Positions 35,383-43,464 of a stretch of 64,000 nt of DNA are shown in pieces. Position 1 is the first letter of the stretch; the number at the start of each line of letters is the position of its first letter. The notes below the pieces were generated by a model that saw only the letters and a list, made by a program, of their open reading frames with translations, did no database searches and was not told the DNA's origin. Made by a program: the position numbers and the translations under genes. Source of the DNA: Actinobacteria bacterium HGW-Actinobacteria-7 (lineage in GTDB: Bacteria; Actinomycetota; Coriobacteriia; Anaerosomatales; PHET01); assembly GCA_002841275.1 (NCBI GenBank), contig PHET01000001.1, positions 34,464 to 98,463 of the forward strand, read 5' to 3'.

Positions 35383-36677
35383 TCTGGAACCCTGAGTACG
35401 AGTGCATGGATCGGGCGGCGCTCAAGGAACTCCAACTCCGGCGGCTGCAGATGACAGTCTCTTGGGTCTACGAGCGCGTCGCACACTACCGGGCGCTGAT
35501 GGACGAGCGTGGCGTTCGCCCGCGTGACATCCGATCGCTCGCGGACGTGTCAAAGCTCCCGTTCACAGACAAGACGGCGCTCAGGGACACCTATCCATAC
35601 GGGATGTTCGCACTGCCCTTGGACGAGGTCGTGCGAATCCACAGCTCGAGCGGGACCACAGGCAAGCCTATCGTGGTCGGCTATTCGCGAGGCGACATCA
35701 ACACCTGGACTGAACTCACGGCCCGTGTCGCGGCTTCCGCCGGCGTGCACCGCGGCGACCTGGTGGACATGGCTTTCCTCTACGGAATGTTCACGGGCGG
35801 GTGGGGGATGCACTACGGCATCGAACGTATCGGAGCAACGATCATCCCTGCGGGATCGGGACAGACCGAGCGACACCTAATGATGATGGCTGACTTCGGC
35901 ACCACGGTTCTGGTCTCAACGCCTTCCTACGCCCTCTACCTGGCAGAACAGGGGGAGGCAGCCGGCGTGGACTTCTCGAAGCTGCCGCTGCGCTTGGGCC
36001 TGTTCGGGGGAGAACCCTGTTCGGAGGCGCTTCGGTCTGAAGTGGAGTCCAAACTGCACATCCGCGCCTCCGACAACTACGGGTTGTCGGAGGTCATGGG
36101 ACCAGGAGTGGCCGGAGAGTGTGAGTGCGCGTGCGGACTCCACATCGGTGAGGACCATTTCCTGGTCGAAATCATCGATCCGGTCACGGGCGAGCCACTT
36201 CCCGAGGGCGAGGAGGGGGAGCTCGTCATCACCACGCTCACCAAGGAGGCCTTCCCGGTTCTCAGGTACCGCACGCACGACCTCACGACTCTGGATCAAT
36301 CGAGATGCGAGTGCGGCAGGACGCTGGCTCGCATGAGCAAGGTCAGGCAGCGCACAGACGACATGCTCATTATTCGCGGCGTCAATATCTTCCCGAGCCA
36401 AGTGGAAGATGTGCTCTTCGGAATCGAAGGAATCCGTCCTCACTACCTGATCGTTGTCGACCGGAAGAAGAACCTCGACGACCTGGAAGTGCGCATTGAG
36501 GTCGATACCGAAACGTTTTCGGATATCATGGCTGATATGGTCGCGTTCCAGAACAAGGTCGCCGAGAAGCTCCAGTCGGTACTCGGACTCAGAGCGCGGG
36601 TGACCTTGGTAGAGCCGGGTGCTATCGAGAGGGCGGCGGGGAAAGCGAGAAGGGTCCTGGATCTCAGGAACACATAG
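35379..36677 (+). CDS. paaK: Phenylacetate-CoA ligase family protein (copy 2)
   Basis: 432 aa, paralogue of 12743-14047 over its whole length: 'RIHSSSGTTGKPIVVGYS', 'NYGLSEVMGPGVAGECE', 'CACGLHIGEDHFLVE' and 'DDMLIIRGVNIFPSQ'. Predicted to form arylacetyl-CoA (phenylacetyl-, indoleacetyl- or related) from the acid, ATP and CoA, or to run in the opposite physiological direction on the product of IorAB. GTG 35379 overlaps livF, with GGGGAGGG upstream. Its position at the end of the ior-liv run is the best clue to aryl substrates. Confidence 0.93.
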   Translation: MIWNPEYECMDRAALKELQLRRLQMTVSWVYERVAHYRALMDERGVRPRDIRSLADVSKLPFTDKTALRDTYPYGMFALPLDEVVRIHSSSGTTGKPIVVGYSRGDINTWTELTARVAASAGVHRGDLVDMAFLYGMFTGGWGMHYGIERIGATIIPAGSGQTERHLMMMADFGTTVLVSTPSYALYLAEQGEAAGVDFSKLPLRLGLFGGEPCSEALRSEVESKLHIRASDNYGLSEVMGPGVAGECECACGLHIGEDHFLVEIIDPVTGEPLPEGEEGELVITTLTKEAFPVLRYRTHDLTTLDQSRCECGRTLARMSKVRQRTDDMLIIRGVNIFPSQVEDVLFGIEGIRPHYLIVVDRKKNLDDLEVRIEVDTETFSDIMADMVAFQNKVAEKLQSVLGLRARVTLVEPGAIERAAGKARRVLDLRNT

Positions 36678-36728
36678 ACCTGTCGCGCATGGAAGAACAT
36701 CCAGCACCTAGTCGATTGAGGGAGAGCC

Positions 36729-37271
36729 GTGCCCATCTGGGCTGTCATCGTCACTATCATAGGGACCATCGCCCTGATGGCCGCACTTGCCGCTGCAGCC
36801 TGGTACGGTTGGCGTACGTTCGAGCGCCGGTCTCTGCTTCGAATCGTCGTGAGAACTGAAGCTGTCGAGGCGGCCGGTCAGGCACTGTTCGATGTGTTCT
36901 CTCGGCTGGCGGAGGCAGGCGACGAAGAGCTGACGGCGTTCGCCGATGAACCTGAGTCCTCTGAGCGCAGAGCGTTGTACGAAGTCGCGCTGAAGGCGGA
37001 TATGATCTCAGACGAACTCGATCGGATGAGACTTCCGCGTTCACTCATCGCCGTGGCAGGCTCGGTTGCTGACGCTGCTTTTCTGGTTTCGAAGGAGGCA
37101 CGAGCGGTTGACGAGTCGGATACCGGAGACGTCGCCTTGGAACACATGTCAGCTGTGGATCTTGCCACAGTACGTGCGTACACAGACCAGGCCCGCAGAA
37201 GAGTGCACGAGTCCTGCGTCGAGTGCGGACTTGAAGAGACCAACGTCTACGGTGGAGGACTGTACCTGTGA
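36729..37271 (+). CDS. Membrane-anchored helical protein with C-terminal CxxC, unknown
   Basis: 180 aa. One N-terminal span (about 4-27) is followed by a basic stop-transfer and a long Ala/Glu-rich helical region. The end carries C-V-E-C (Cys163, Cys166) then a Gly/Tyr tail. No family recognised. GTG 36729 is supported by GAGGGAGAG. It overlaps the following SH3 gene by 4 nt, so the two are probably functionally linked. Confidence 0.78.
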   Translation: MPIWAVIVTIIGTIALMAALAAAAWYGWRTFERRSLLRIVVRTEAVEAAGQALFDVFSRLAEAGDEELTAFADEPESSERRALYEVALKADMISDELDRMRLPRSLIAVAGSVADAAFLVSKEARAVDESDTGDVALEHMSAVDLATVRAYTDQARRRVHESCVECGLEETNVYGGGLYL

Positions 37272-37642
37272 ACCAGACACTACTGAGGATCGTACGCGCG
37301 GCCGTCGGAGTCGTTGTTCTGTTCGTGCTGTTGACCACCGTTCGTGGCTGGTGGGCAGAGTACAAGGCAGCACCACGCCCTGTGGTCGCCTCAGCTGAGA
37401 CCTCCGCCTCTGTCAATGCGACCCAGGTCGTTCCTGTGAAGGGCACGCTCATCGTCACGATGGAAGGCCTCAACCTGAGAGACAAGCCGGCCATCGACGG
37501 CGATCAGATCCGAGCACTCAAGAAGAACGAGAAGTTGACCCTGCTCGCCAAGCAGGGAGACTGGTATCAGGTAAGTACTTCAAAGGAAGAAGAGGGCTGG
37601 ATATCGGCCAACAAGAGCTATACCAAACTTCAGAAGAAGTAG
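37268..37642 (+). CDS. Membrane-anchored bacterial SH3-domain protein
   Basis: 124 aa. A signal-anchor at about residues 8-25, a linker, then an SH3b-type domain (about 58-122): 'TMEGLNLRDKPAIDGDQIRAL', 'LLAKQGDWYQVS' and 'EEGWISANK'. Such domains usually bind peptidoglycan or wall peptides. It overlaps the preceding membrane protein gene and is 9 nt from the next. Confidence 0.82.
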   Translation: MNQTLLRIVRAAVGVVVLFVLLTTVRGWWAEYKAAPRPVVASAETSASVNATQVVPVKGTLIVTMEGLNLRDKPAIDGDQIRALKKNEKLTLLAKQGDWYQVSTSKEEEGWISANKSYTKLQKK

Positions 37643-37651
37643 GGCTGCTGT

Positions 37652-37996
37652 ATGCGCATCATCGGAGCGGCCAGTGAGTTCTGGCGACTGAGACTCACCA
37701 AGGTAGATACCACCGACGAACTCGATTTCGAGTGGCATGAAGACATCCTCTACCGGGCGCCGCATCCCACGACAGCAGGCGACCTAGAAGTCTGGTATGT
37801 GGAAGCGATCCGCCTTGACGACTACGAGGCGATCGTAGCTCTCGGAACGTTCCGGAACCGTCTGGACGCCGAGGACTTCTTAGAGCGGGCCAATGAAGAC
37901 CTCGCGGCGATGACCAAGACCCAGTTCGAGACCGCCTACCTGACTCCACTGCCACCAGCAGACGAAGCAATGCGCCCCGACGGCTCGAGCGACTGA
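37652..37996 (+). CDS. Small soluble protein, unknown
   Basis: 114 aa, acidic and aromatic-rich ('LDFEWHEDILYRAPHP', 'LEVWYVEAIRLDDYEAIV', 'FRNRLDAEDFLERANEDL'); no transmembrane segment and no recognised catalytic motif. The ATG at 37652 lies 9 nt after the SH3 gene, so it is likely the third member of a small operon. Codon and base use are like its neighbours. Function not assigned. Confidence 0.75.
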   Translation: MRIIGAASEFWRLRLTKVDTTDELDFEWHEDILYRAPHPTTAGDLEVWYVEAIRLDDYEAIVALGTFRNRLDAEDFLERANEDLAAMTKTQFETAYLTPLPPADEAMRPDGSSD

Positions 37997-38105
37997 CTCA
38001 CTAGACGGCCTCTCACGGGGGATGGTGGCCTTCCAAGTCTACTTTACATAAGATACATTATCGCGCATACATCCACGAACAAGTGCAGTTCAGAATGGTG
38101 CTCTC

Positions 38106-38327
38106 CTACGGACTCTCAACATCACCAGAGGACTTCTCCTGCTGATCGATGAGCTGGTTCGCGTCGGACGCGGCGTCACGAGCCCTGTCTGCGGGCTCGA
38201 GCAGCCCGCCGGTCGCAGTGGTCGCACTAGGCTGCTCAGACGAACCGACTGTAGATCCGCCACATGCCACCAGAGTCAATCCGGCCACCAGAACCACAGC
38301 GCCCAGCACCAACGCAGTCCGCCTCAT
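38106..38327 (-). CDS. Very small lipoprotein
   Basis: 73 aa. A signal peptide ends in lipobox L-V-A-C (Cys22), then a short Ser/Thr/Gly linker and a charged helix ('ADRARDAASDANQLIDQQEK'). ATG 38327 has GAGGAG 8 nt upstream. It lies downstream of the uracil-xanthine permease terminator on the same strand. Too small for a domain call; the size and layout recall short outer-surface/wall-associated lipoproteins. Confidence 0.7.
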   Translation of the reverse strand: MRRTALVLGAVVLVAGLTLVACGGSTVGSSEQPSATTATGGLLEPADRARDAASDANQLIDQQEKSSGDVESP

Positions 38328-38378
38328 GGCGCACGCTCCTCGTAGCTAGGACAGCAATTCGAATACCCACACTAAACA

Positions 38379-38418
38379 GCTACGGCTCCAGACCGCCTGA
38401 GCGGCCCAGAGCCGTAGC
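38379..38418 (-). terminator. Terminator hairpin downstream of uracil/xanthine permease gene
   Basis: A 10-bp stem, GCTACGGCTC (38379-38388) against GAGCCGTAGC (38409-38418), with a nested CCGC/GCGG stem inside. On the - strand it is followed by TGTTTAGTG. It lies between the permease stop and the small lipoprotein gene, so the latter likely has its own promoter. Confidence 0.6.
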
Positions 38419-38445
38419 ACACACAACACAGCTCAGCTGCTGCTA

Positions 38446-39789
38446 CTACTCAGACGTAGCAGCCTCGGCCTGGACCTCGGCATCAAATGCCGGAGAATCT
38501 ATTGCAAGTCCTTCGGACTCAGCTGGCAGAATCAGGTTCAAGACGATACCGAGTACTGTCGCGAGCGCCATGCCCGGAATGGTGTACTTGCCAATGGGAA
38601 TGACGAATCCGCCAGTATCCATGCCGATTCCTACCACGAGCACGACACTGGACAGGATCAGGTTGCGGCTGTGACCGTAGTCAATGCCGCTCTTCACAAG
38701 AAGTCGCAGGCCGCTGGATGCGATCAGACCGAAGAGCAACAGCGAGATACCGCCCATAACAGGGGTAGGAATCGAGCTGATTGCGGCGCTGACCTTCGGG
38801 ATGAACCCACCGATGAGAAACGCAAAAGCACCTGCGTACCAGAACACCTGAGTCGCGTAGACCTTCGTGACGGCCATGACGCCGATGTTCTCGGCATAGG
38901 TCGTCGAAGGGGTCCCACCTAGGGCACCGGAGATTGCGGTGGCCAGTCCGTCACCGAACAGCGACTCTGGCAGCATCGGGGTGAAGTCCTTGCCGGTGAT
39001 CTCGTTGATCACCAGGAGGTGTCCGATGTGCTCGACGATGACGACGATCGCAACCGGAGCGATGATCAGCATGGCGCCCGGGTCGAACGTGGGAAATGTC
39101 ACGTTGGGCAGTCCGATCCACGGAGCGGCGGCAACGCCGTCGAAGCTCACGAGGCCCATTGCGATCGCAGCGACGTAGCCGACAATGATGCCGAGCAGTA
39201 CCGGAATCGCCTTGATGAACCCCTTGAAGTAGCTGGAGAAGATGATGGCAGCAGCCAGCGTGATCGCAGCCACGGTCAACCCTTTGAGATCAACGCCCTG
39301 TGTCGGATCCGCGAACGGGAACAGCGACATCTTCACTGCAGTCGCAGAGAGTCCCAGGCCGATCACGATGACCACCGCGCCCACAAGTGCTGGCGGGAGG
39401 ACCCGGTTGATCCATCCGGTGCCGAAGAGCTTCACCAGTCCCGCAACGATCATGTAGACCACGCCGGCGGCCACAAGACCACCAAGTGCCGCGGGCAGAT
39501 TGCCCTTACCGGCTGCAATCGCCGCAGAGCCGCCTCCTACCGCGATGAGGGGCATGATGAAGGCGAAGCTTGAACCCAGATAGCTCGGGATCTTGTTGCG
39601 TGTAGCGATGAGATACAAGATCGTGCCGATACCCGAGGTCATGAGGCCAACCCCGACGTCGAGTCCGGTCAGATACGGTACCAACACGGTTGCGCCGAAC
39701 ATGGCCATCAGGTGCTGCAAAGCGAGCGGAATCGCCCGTGCGATCGGCAACTTCTCGTCGGTCTGCACCACGGTCTGGTTTGCTGCCAC
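38446..39789 (-). CDS. NCS2-family uracil/xanthine permease
   Basis: 447 aa, about 14 spans, nucleobase:cation symporter of the UraA/XanP branch. 'PLALQHLMAMFGATVLVPYL' and 'LGSSFAFIMPLI' near the N-terminus and 'VIVEHIGHLLVINEITG' in the middle (with the substrate-contact Glu) are typical. GTG 39789 is preferred, 6 nt after AAGGAGG; the GTG two codons earlier abuts that site. It is tandem with a second NCS2-type permease and separated from it by a hairpin. Uracil or xanthine specificity is not decided from the sequence. It fits with hpt, apt and dut in the same window. Confidence 0.92.
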   Translation of the reverse strand: MAANQTVVQTDEKLPIARAIPLALQHLMAMFGATVLVPYLTGLDVGVGLMTSGIGTILYLIATRNKIPSYLGSSFAFIMPLIAVGGGSAAIAAGKGNLPAALGGLVAAGVVYMIVAGLVKLFGTGWINRVLPPALVGAVVIVIGLGLSATAVKMSLFPFADPTQGVDLKGLTVAAITLAAAIIFSSYFKGFIKAIPVLLGIIVGYVAAIAMGLVSFDGVAAAPWIGLPNVTFPTFDPGAMLIIAPVAIVVIVEHIGHLLVINEITGKDFTPMLPESLFGDGLATAISGALGGTPSTTYAENIGVMAVTKVYATQVFWYAGAFAFLIGGFIPKVSAAISSIPTPVMGGISLLLFGLIASSGLRLLVKSGIDYGHSRNLILSSVVLVVGIGMDTGGFVIPIGKYTIPGMALATVLGIVLNLILPAESEGLAIDSPAFDAEVQAEAATSE

Positions 39790-39811
39790 TGCCACCCTCC
39801 TTCTGTTTGAG

Positions 39812-39837
39812 GAAGGACCCGGTTTCCCGGGCCCTTC
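39812..39837 (-). terminator. Hairpin between the two permease genes
   Basis: GAAGGACCCGG (39812-39822) pairs with CCGGGCCCTTC (39827-39837) around a TTTC loop, one A-C mismatch on this reading and a G-T wobble on the - strand RNA. There is no strong T-run, so it is a terminator or an attenuating hairpin just upstream of the ribosome site of the next permease. Confidence 0.5.
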
Positions 39838-39852
39838 GGTTTCCCTTTGAGT

Positions 39853-41229
39853 CTAGCCACCGATGAGTTTCTGGATCAGCGGCATGATGAACGTGATTAC
39901 GAACAAGGCGCTCACAATCCACATCAGGGGGTGAATCTCTTTCGACTTGCCATGGAACAGCTTGATGAGCACGAAGCTGATGAACCCAAGGCCGATGCCG
40001 TAGCTGATGTTGTAGGTGAGCGGAATTCCCACGATTGTCAAAAACGCGGGGAACGCATTCTCGAAATCGTCCCAGGGAATGTCCTTCACGGTCGCCATCA
40101 TGAGGAATCCAACGATGATCAGCGCGCCGGCGGTGATCGGCGTAGCACCGCCAATCATTGCGATGATCGGTGAGAAGAACGCCGAGATGAGGAACAGCAC
40201 ACCAACCACAATCGAAGTCAGGCCGGTACGACCACCCTCGGCGACACCAGACGCAGACTCGATGTAGGTCGTGATCGAGCTTGCGCCGAACAGACCGCCG
40301 GTTGCGGCGGCCACTGAGTCGACGGTCAGGATGTTGCGAATGCCCGGAATCTTTCCTTCGTCATCCACGAAGCCAGCCTGCTCGCCGATCGAAATGACAG
40401 TGCCCATGGTGTCGAAGAAGTCCGACAGCATCGTGGCGAACACGAACAGCAGCAGTGTGGGCGCGAGTGCACCGGTGAACAGCTGGAGAATCGCCATTCC
40501 GCCGCCCTCGACGGTCTGGAACGGCGCACCGAACGTACGGAAATCGAGTGGGGCCACAATGGCCGTCGGCAACTTGGTCACGTGAAGCACCAGCGCTGCT
40601 ACGGTCGCCACCAGGATTCCCCAGAGAATGTCGCCCTTCACCTTGAACGCCATGAACGCCATGATGGCGATCAGGCCTACAAGCGTTACCCAAACCTCCG
40701 GCTTGGTGAAATCGCCGAGTGCTACAAGGGTGGCCGGATTCGCAACGACGACCTTGCCGTCAACGAGTCCGATAAACGTGATGAAGAGGCCGATGCCGAC
40801 GCCGATCGCCCGTTTGAGGTTGAGCGGAATCGCATCCATCACAGCTTCCCTAAGCCCGGTCAACACCAGCAGAAGGATGACGAGACCTTCGACGAAGATG
40901 ACCGACATACCTACCTGCCACGGCACCTTGAGCCCGATAATGATGCTGAAGGCCACGACAGCGTTCAGGCCCATGCCTGACGCAAGCGCGAATGGGCGGT
41001 TCGCGAACACCCCCATCGCGATACACATCACAGCTGCGCCAAGCGTTGTGGCAGTGGCCAGTGCGGGAATCCACGCTGCACCCGCTTCAGGCGTGGCACC
41101 AAACGCTGCGGACAACAGGCCGGGGTTCACGAAGATGATGTAGGCCATGGTCATGAACGTGACGATGCCCGCAAGAACCTCCGTTCGAAGGTTGGTCCCA
41201 CGCTCGCTGAGCTTGAAGAACTTGTCCAT
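39853..41229 (-). CDS. AzgA/PbuG-family purine (adenine, guanine/hypoxanthine) permease
   Basis: 458 aa. 'FKLSERGTNLRTEVLAGIVTFMTMAYIIFVNP' (in pieces) is the classical N-terminus; 'GMGLNAVVAFSI' and 'FDTMGTVISIGEQAGF' are family hallmarks; about 12-14 spans. Imports purine bases by proton symport. ATG 41229 with AAGGGAGA upstream. The upstream region was checked for a purine riboswitch and none was seen. Works naturally with hpt and apt at 24.3-25.4 kb. Confidence 0.94.
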   Translation of the reverse strand: MDKFFKLSERGTNLRTEVLAGIVTFMTMAYIIFVNPGLLSAAFGATPEAGAAWIPALATATTLGAAVMCIAMGVFANRPFALASGMGLNAVVAFSIIIGLKVPWQVGMSVIFVEGLVILLLVLTGLREAVMDAIPLNLKRAIGVGIGLFITFIGLVDGKVVVANPATLVALGDFTKPEVWVTLVGLIAIMAFMAFKVKGDILWGILVATVAALVLHVTKLPTAIVAPLDFRTFGAPFQTVEGGGMAILQLFTGALAPTLLLFVFATMLSDFFDTMGTVISIGEQAGFVDDEGKIPGIRNILTVDSVAAATGGLFGASSITTYIESASGVAEGGRTGLTSIVVGVLFLISAFFSPIIAMIGGATPITAGALIIVGFLMMATVKDIPWDDFENAFPAFLTIVGIPLTYNISYGIGLGFISFVLIKLFHGKSKEIHPLMWIVSALFVITFIMPLIQKLIGG

Positions 41230-41372
41230 CCAAATCTCCCTTCGGGCGCCTTGACGGCGATGTTGAGTACGAACTACCGATCAGATCAGACTCAGCCGTG
41301 GGCCTGCACGACCAACACCCCGCTTTCCACGTGCATAGAGCGGGTAGCACACGACCGCACACCTGCGGCCCA

Positions 41373-41837
41373 TCAGGTGGCCTCCGTGAAGAGTGGGCCG
41401 AGGTACTCGAGCCCAACGTTGTCACCATTCAGCACCCGGACCACTGCGGACGCCATAGGTGGACGCAGGTCGAGATCCGATAGTCGGTCTGGGTCGACCA
41501 GGTCCACCGCCTCGACGCGGTCGTCATCCGGGGAATCCACCACAGTCCCTCCGGTGACGTTGGCCAAGAAGGTGACATTGACGACGTGCCGTGAACCGGA
41601 CGGGTCGATCGTGTCGCTCAGAAGTGCCGGTGCACCGACCGTTACCTCGAGTCCGGTCTCCTCTTTCACTTCTCGGATGAGTGCCTGCGCAAGGGTCTCT
41701 CGGTAGTCGACTCCCCCGCCGGGCAAAAGATGATATACAGACGAACCGGCGCGGTGGCGGACGGTGACTACCTTGCCTTCGAGCAGCATCAGGGCAGCTA
41801 CGCGAACGCGAGGCCCTCTAGTGGCCACTGCTGCCAA
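41373..41837 (-). CDS. Nudix hydrolase
   Basis: 154 aa from a TTG at 41837 (GGGGAGG 6 nt upstream); a GTG at 41828 is the alternative. The Nudix box G-x5-E-x7-R-E-V-x-E-E-T-G is complete at 41-62 (Glu47, Arg55-Glu56, Glu59-Glu60), so Mg2+-dependent pyrophosphohydrolysis is expected. It overlaps the 3' end of dut by about 20 nt, suggesting coupling. A role in nucleotide-pool cleaning beside dut is plausible but the substrate is unknown. Confidence 0.88.
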   Translation of the reverse strand: MAAVATRGPRVRVAALMLLEGKVVTVRHRAGSSVYHLLPGGGVDYRETLAQALIREVKEETGLEVTVGAPALLSDTIDPSGSRHVVNVTFLANVTGGTVVDSPDDDRVEAVDLVDPDRLSDLDLRPPMASAVVRVLNGDNVGLEYLGPLFTEAT

Positions 41838-42255
41838 AGCCGCCCTCCCCTCTAACGGTCTCGTCGAGGAGCGACACCTCAACGACTCGTGCGCGTTCGA
41901 CCGCCTGGATGACCAGCTGCGCAATCCTGTCTCCGCGTGCGATGTGAATCGGCAGGGCTGGGTCCAGATTGATCGCGATCACCTTGATCTCGCCTCTGTA
42001 GTGGGCGTCGATCAGGCCGGGAGTGTTCACGAACGACAGTCCCGAGCGGAGCGCAAGCCCACTTCTCGGCTGAATGAAGCCCGCGTATCCGTCAGGAATC
42101 GCAACGGCGATACCGGTGCCAACGAGCGCCCTCTCTCCGGCGCCGAGCTCCAGGTCAACCGAAGAGAACAGATCGATACCAGCATCGCCCGGGTGAGCGT
42201 AGCTCGGAAGCGGGAGTCCCTTGTCGATACGCATGATTGCCAGCTCAATTGCCAC
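41818..42255 (-). CDS. dut: dUTP diphosphatase
   Basis: Hydrolyses dUTP to dUMP, keeping uracil out of DNA. 145 aa with all five trimeric dUTPase motifs: 'HPGDAGIDL', '[10 protein letters not shown]', '[11 protein letters not shown]', 'RGDRIAQL' and the glycine-rich tail '[10 protein letters not shown]'. GTG 42255 gives a usual N-terminus; the ATG seven codons later is the alternative. The 3' end overlaps the Nudix gene. Confidence 0.95.
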   Translation of the reverse strand: MAIELAIMRIDKGLPLPSYAHPGDAGIDLFSSVDLELGAGERALVGTGIAVAIPDGYAGFIQPRSGLALRSGLSFVNTPGLIDAHYRGEIKVIAINLDPALPIHIARGDRIAQLVIQAVERARVVEVSLLDETVRGEGGFGSSGH

Positions 42256-42335
42256 AGTGCGCTCGCGCGTGAATCACAGCGTGCCGGTGGCACGTCGTGA
42301 CGGTGCGCCCCTCCCTTTCATCCCTGTTCGCACAT

Positions 42336-42367
42336 CGCCCCGACGCCTGAACACAGGCATCGGGGCG
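42336..42367 (-). terminator. Strong hairpin downstream of nrdR
   Basis: CGCCCCGACGCCTG (42336-42349) pairs with CAGGCATCGGGGCG (42354-42367) around AACA, 14 bp with one mismatch or wobble. It sits just after the nrdR stop on the - strand and before dut. There is no T-run, so termination strength is uncertain. Confidence 0.55.
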
Positions 42368-42381
42368 TCTGACCCACCCTG

Positions 42382-42828
42382 CTAGCTCAGTCCCTTGAGC
42401 TCAGACATGAATTCATCTAGATCTTGAAACTCCTTGTAGACCGACGCGAAACGCACGTAAGCGACTTTGTCCAGCTCTTTGAGCCGCATCAGCACCATGT
42501 CGCCGACTTGGCGACTGTCGACCTCATAGCGGAACGAGTTGTGAAGCTCCGACATCACGCTGTCGATGAGCGCCTCAAGCTGCTCCATGGGGACGTCACG
42601 TTTGGTTGTCGCGACCGTCAGGCCCCGCAGCAGCTTCCCACGGTCAAACGGCTCAGCAGCGCCGTCCTTCTTCACGACCATGAGGGGCATCTCTTCCCGA
42701 CGCTCGTAAGTCGTGAAACGCTCGCTGCACGAGAGGCACTCCCTGCGCCGGCGAATGGCGTCTTGCGACTCGGACGTACGTGAGTCGACCACCTTCGTCT
42801 CGTCATGACCGCAGAACGGACAGCGCAC
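42382..42828 (-). CDS. nrdR: Transcriptional repressor NrdR
   Basis: Represses ribonucleotide reductase genes in response to ATP/dATP. 148 aa, usual length. The zinc ribbon is 'RCPFCGHDETKVVDSR' with 'CLSCSERFTTYE' (Cys3, Cys6, Cys31 and Cys34), followed by an ATP-cone domain ('VVKKDGAAEPFDRGKLLRGL'). GTG 42828 is chosen to match the family start and has AGGGGTGA upstream. A candidate promoter is at 42859-42887. No nrd genes are in the window. Confidence 0.95.
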   Translation of the reverse strand: MRCPFCGHDETKVVDSRTSESQDAIRRRRECLSCSERFTTYERREEMPLMVVKKDGAAEPFDRGKLLRGLTVATTKRDVPMEQLEALIDSVMSELHNSFRYEVDSRQVGDMVLMRLKELDKVAYVRFASVYKEFQDLDEFMSELKGLS

Positions 42829-42858
42829 CAAATCACCCCTACATGTAGGCTGCTGTGA

Positions 42859-42887
42859 ACCGTAGCACACAACATATGGGGCTACAA
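42859..42887 (-). promoter_or_regulatory. Candidate nrdR promoter
   Basis: On the - strand, TTGTAG (42882-42887), 17-nt spacer, TACGGT (42859-42864). Three or four of six matches in each hexamer with ideal spacing. Confidence 0.4.
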
Positions 42888-42953
42888 TGTCGTCGGGGTA
42901 TTCAGCAACGTCTAGTTGTCCTCAAGCGTCAGTACGACGGCCACGTGACCCGT

Positions 42954-43292
42954 CTAACGCATGGCGTAGACCGTTTGATCCGCCTGTGCTGGAACGCGGA
43001 TACTCTGACCGGCCGGAAGCCGAGATGCCACAACATCGTTGATTCTGATGATCATCGCGGCTGTCTGTGCGGTCGACAGACCATCCACCGGATGAGCCTT
43101 GGCAAGGCTCCATGCCGTGTCGCCTTGGTGTGCCTTGACGGTCATGGTGGCAGGCGGATCGGACTCCACATCGACAGTGCAGGCGGCGGCAGCGACCACT
43201 GCGACGAGCGCCGCCGCGAGAACGAAGATCTCGATTCTGCTCGCGCGAGCACTACGACGCTTCGAACGACCGCATTCATGAGTCCCGATCAT
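42954..43292 (-). CDS. LysM membrane protein, ChiZ/YneA-like SOS cell-division suppressor
   Basis: 112 aa. A cytoplasmic basic head (1-20), one span (about 21-38) and an extracytoplasmic LysM domain (about 50-101: 'VKAHQGDTAWSLAKAHP', 'RINDVVASRLPAGQSIRVPA'). The pairing 'small LysM membrane protein divergent from lexA' is that of YneA in Bacillus and ChiZ in mycobacteria, which delay division during SOS. Two LexA boxes flank the -10 of its promoter (43380-43409), so it should be SOS-induced. ATG 43292 has AAAGGGA upstream; the frame extends to 43496 across the promoters and is not coding there. Confidence 0.85.
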   Translation of the reverse strand: MIGTHECGRSKRRSARASRIEIFVLAAALVAVVAAAACTVDVESDPPATMTVKAHQGDTAWSLAKAHPVDGLSTAQTAAMIIRINDVVASRLPAGQSIRVPAQADQTVYAMR

Positions 43293-43363
43293 GCTCTGTT
43301 CCCTTTCGTCAAGGCCGTATCCACAAGTGCATCCTAGATTCCAGCTCTGACACGCACGGTATA

Positions 43364-43377
43364 CGAACACCTGTTCG
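43364..43377. promoter_or_regulatory. LexA box 1
   Basis: Perfect 14-bp palindrome-type SOS box CGAACACCTGTTCG, matching the Gram-positive/actinobacterial consensus CGAAC-N4-GTTCG. It lies at about +1 of the LysM gene promoter, just downstream of its -10. Confidence 0.9.
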
Positions 43378-43379
43378 TC

Positions 43380-43409
43380 ATTGTACATACGAACAGGTGT
43401 TCGTGGCAA
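43380..43409 (-). promoter_or_regulatory. LysM (division-suppressor) gene promoter
   Basis: On the - strand TTGCCA (43404-43409), 18-nt spacer, TACAAT (43380-43385). LexA box 2 fills most of the spacer and box 1 lies just past the -10, so LexA binding should block polymerase. Confidence 0.7.
43390..43403. promoter_or_regulatory. LexA box 2
   Basis: CGAACAGGTGTTCG, the exact reverse complement of box 1, 12 nt away. It lies between the -35 and -10 of the LysM gene promoter. Confidence 0.9.
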
Positions 43410-43419
43410 GTGACTGCTA

Positions 43420-43433
43420 CGAACGCTTGTTTG
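43420..43433. promoter_or_regulatory. LexA box 3 (imperfect)
   Basis: CGAACGCTTGTTTG, one mismatch from CGAAC-N4-GTTCG in the right half. It overlaps the -35 of the lexA promoter. Confidence 0.7.
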
Positions 43434-43459
43434 CCAGTGCGCGTAGGAGAGGCTACACT
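43431..43459 (+). promoter_or_regulatory. lexA promoter
   Basis: TTGCCA (43431-43436), 17-nt spacer, TACACT (43454-43459). Predicted start near 43466, leaving a leader of about 30 nt. Box 3 overlaps the -35 and box 4 covers the start, giving autoregulation. Confidence 0.7.
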
Positions 43460-43464
43460 CGTTG

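Noticed and set aside
12743-36677. Two paaK copies as evidence for aerobic phenylacetate degradation
   Set aside because: No paa epoxidase, isomerase or hydrolase gene is present; the context is an oxygen-independent 2-oxoacid oxidoreductase.
41230-41372. Possible purine riboswitch upstream of the AzgA-type permease
   Set aside because: No aptamer loops or P1 pattern could be found on the minus strand.
42859-42882. Partial NrdR-box-like sequence (ACACAACATATGG) upstream of nrdR
   Set aside because: Only one half-site is recognisable; a second half at the proper distance is missing.
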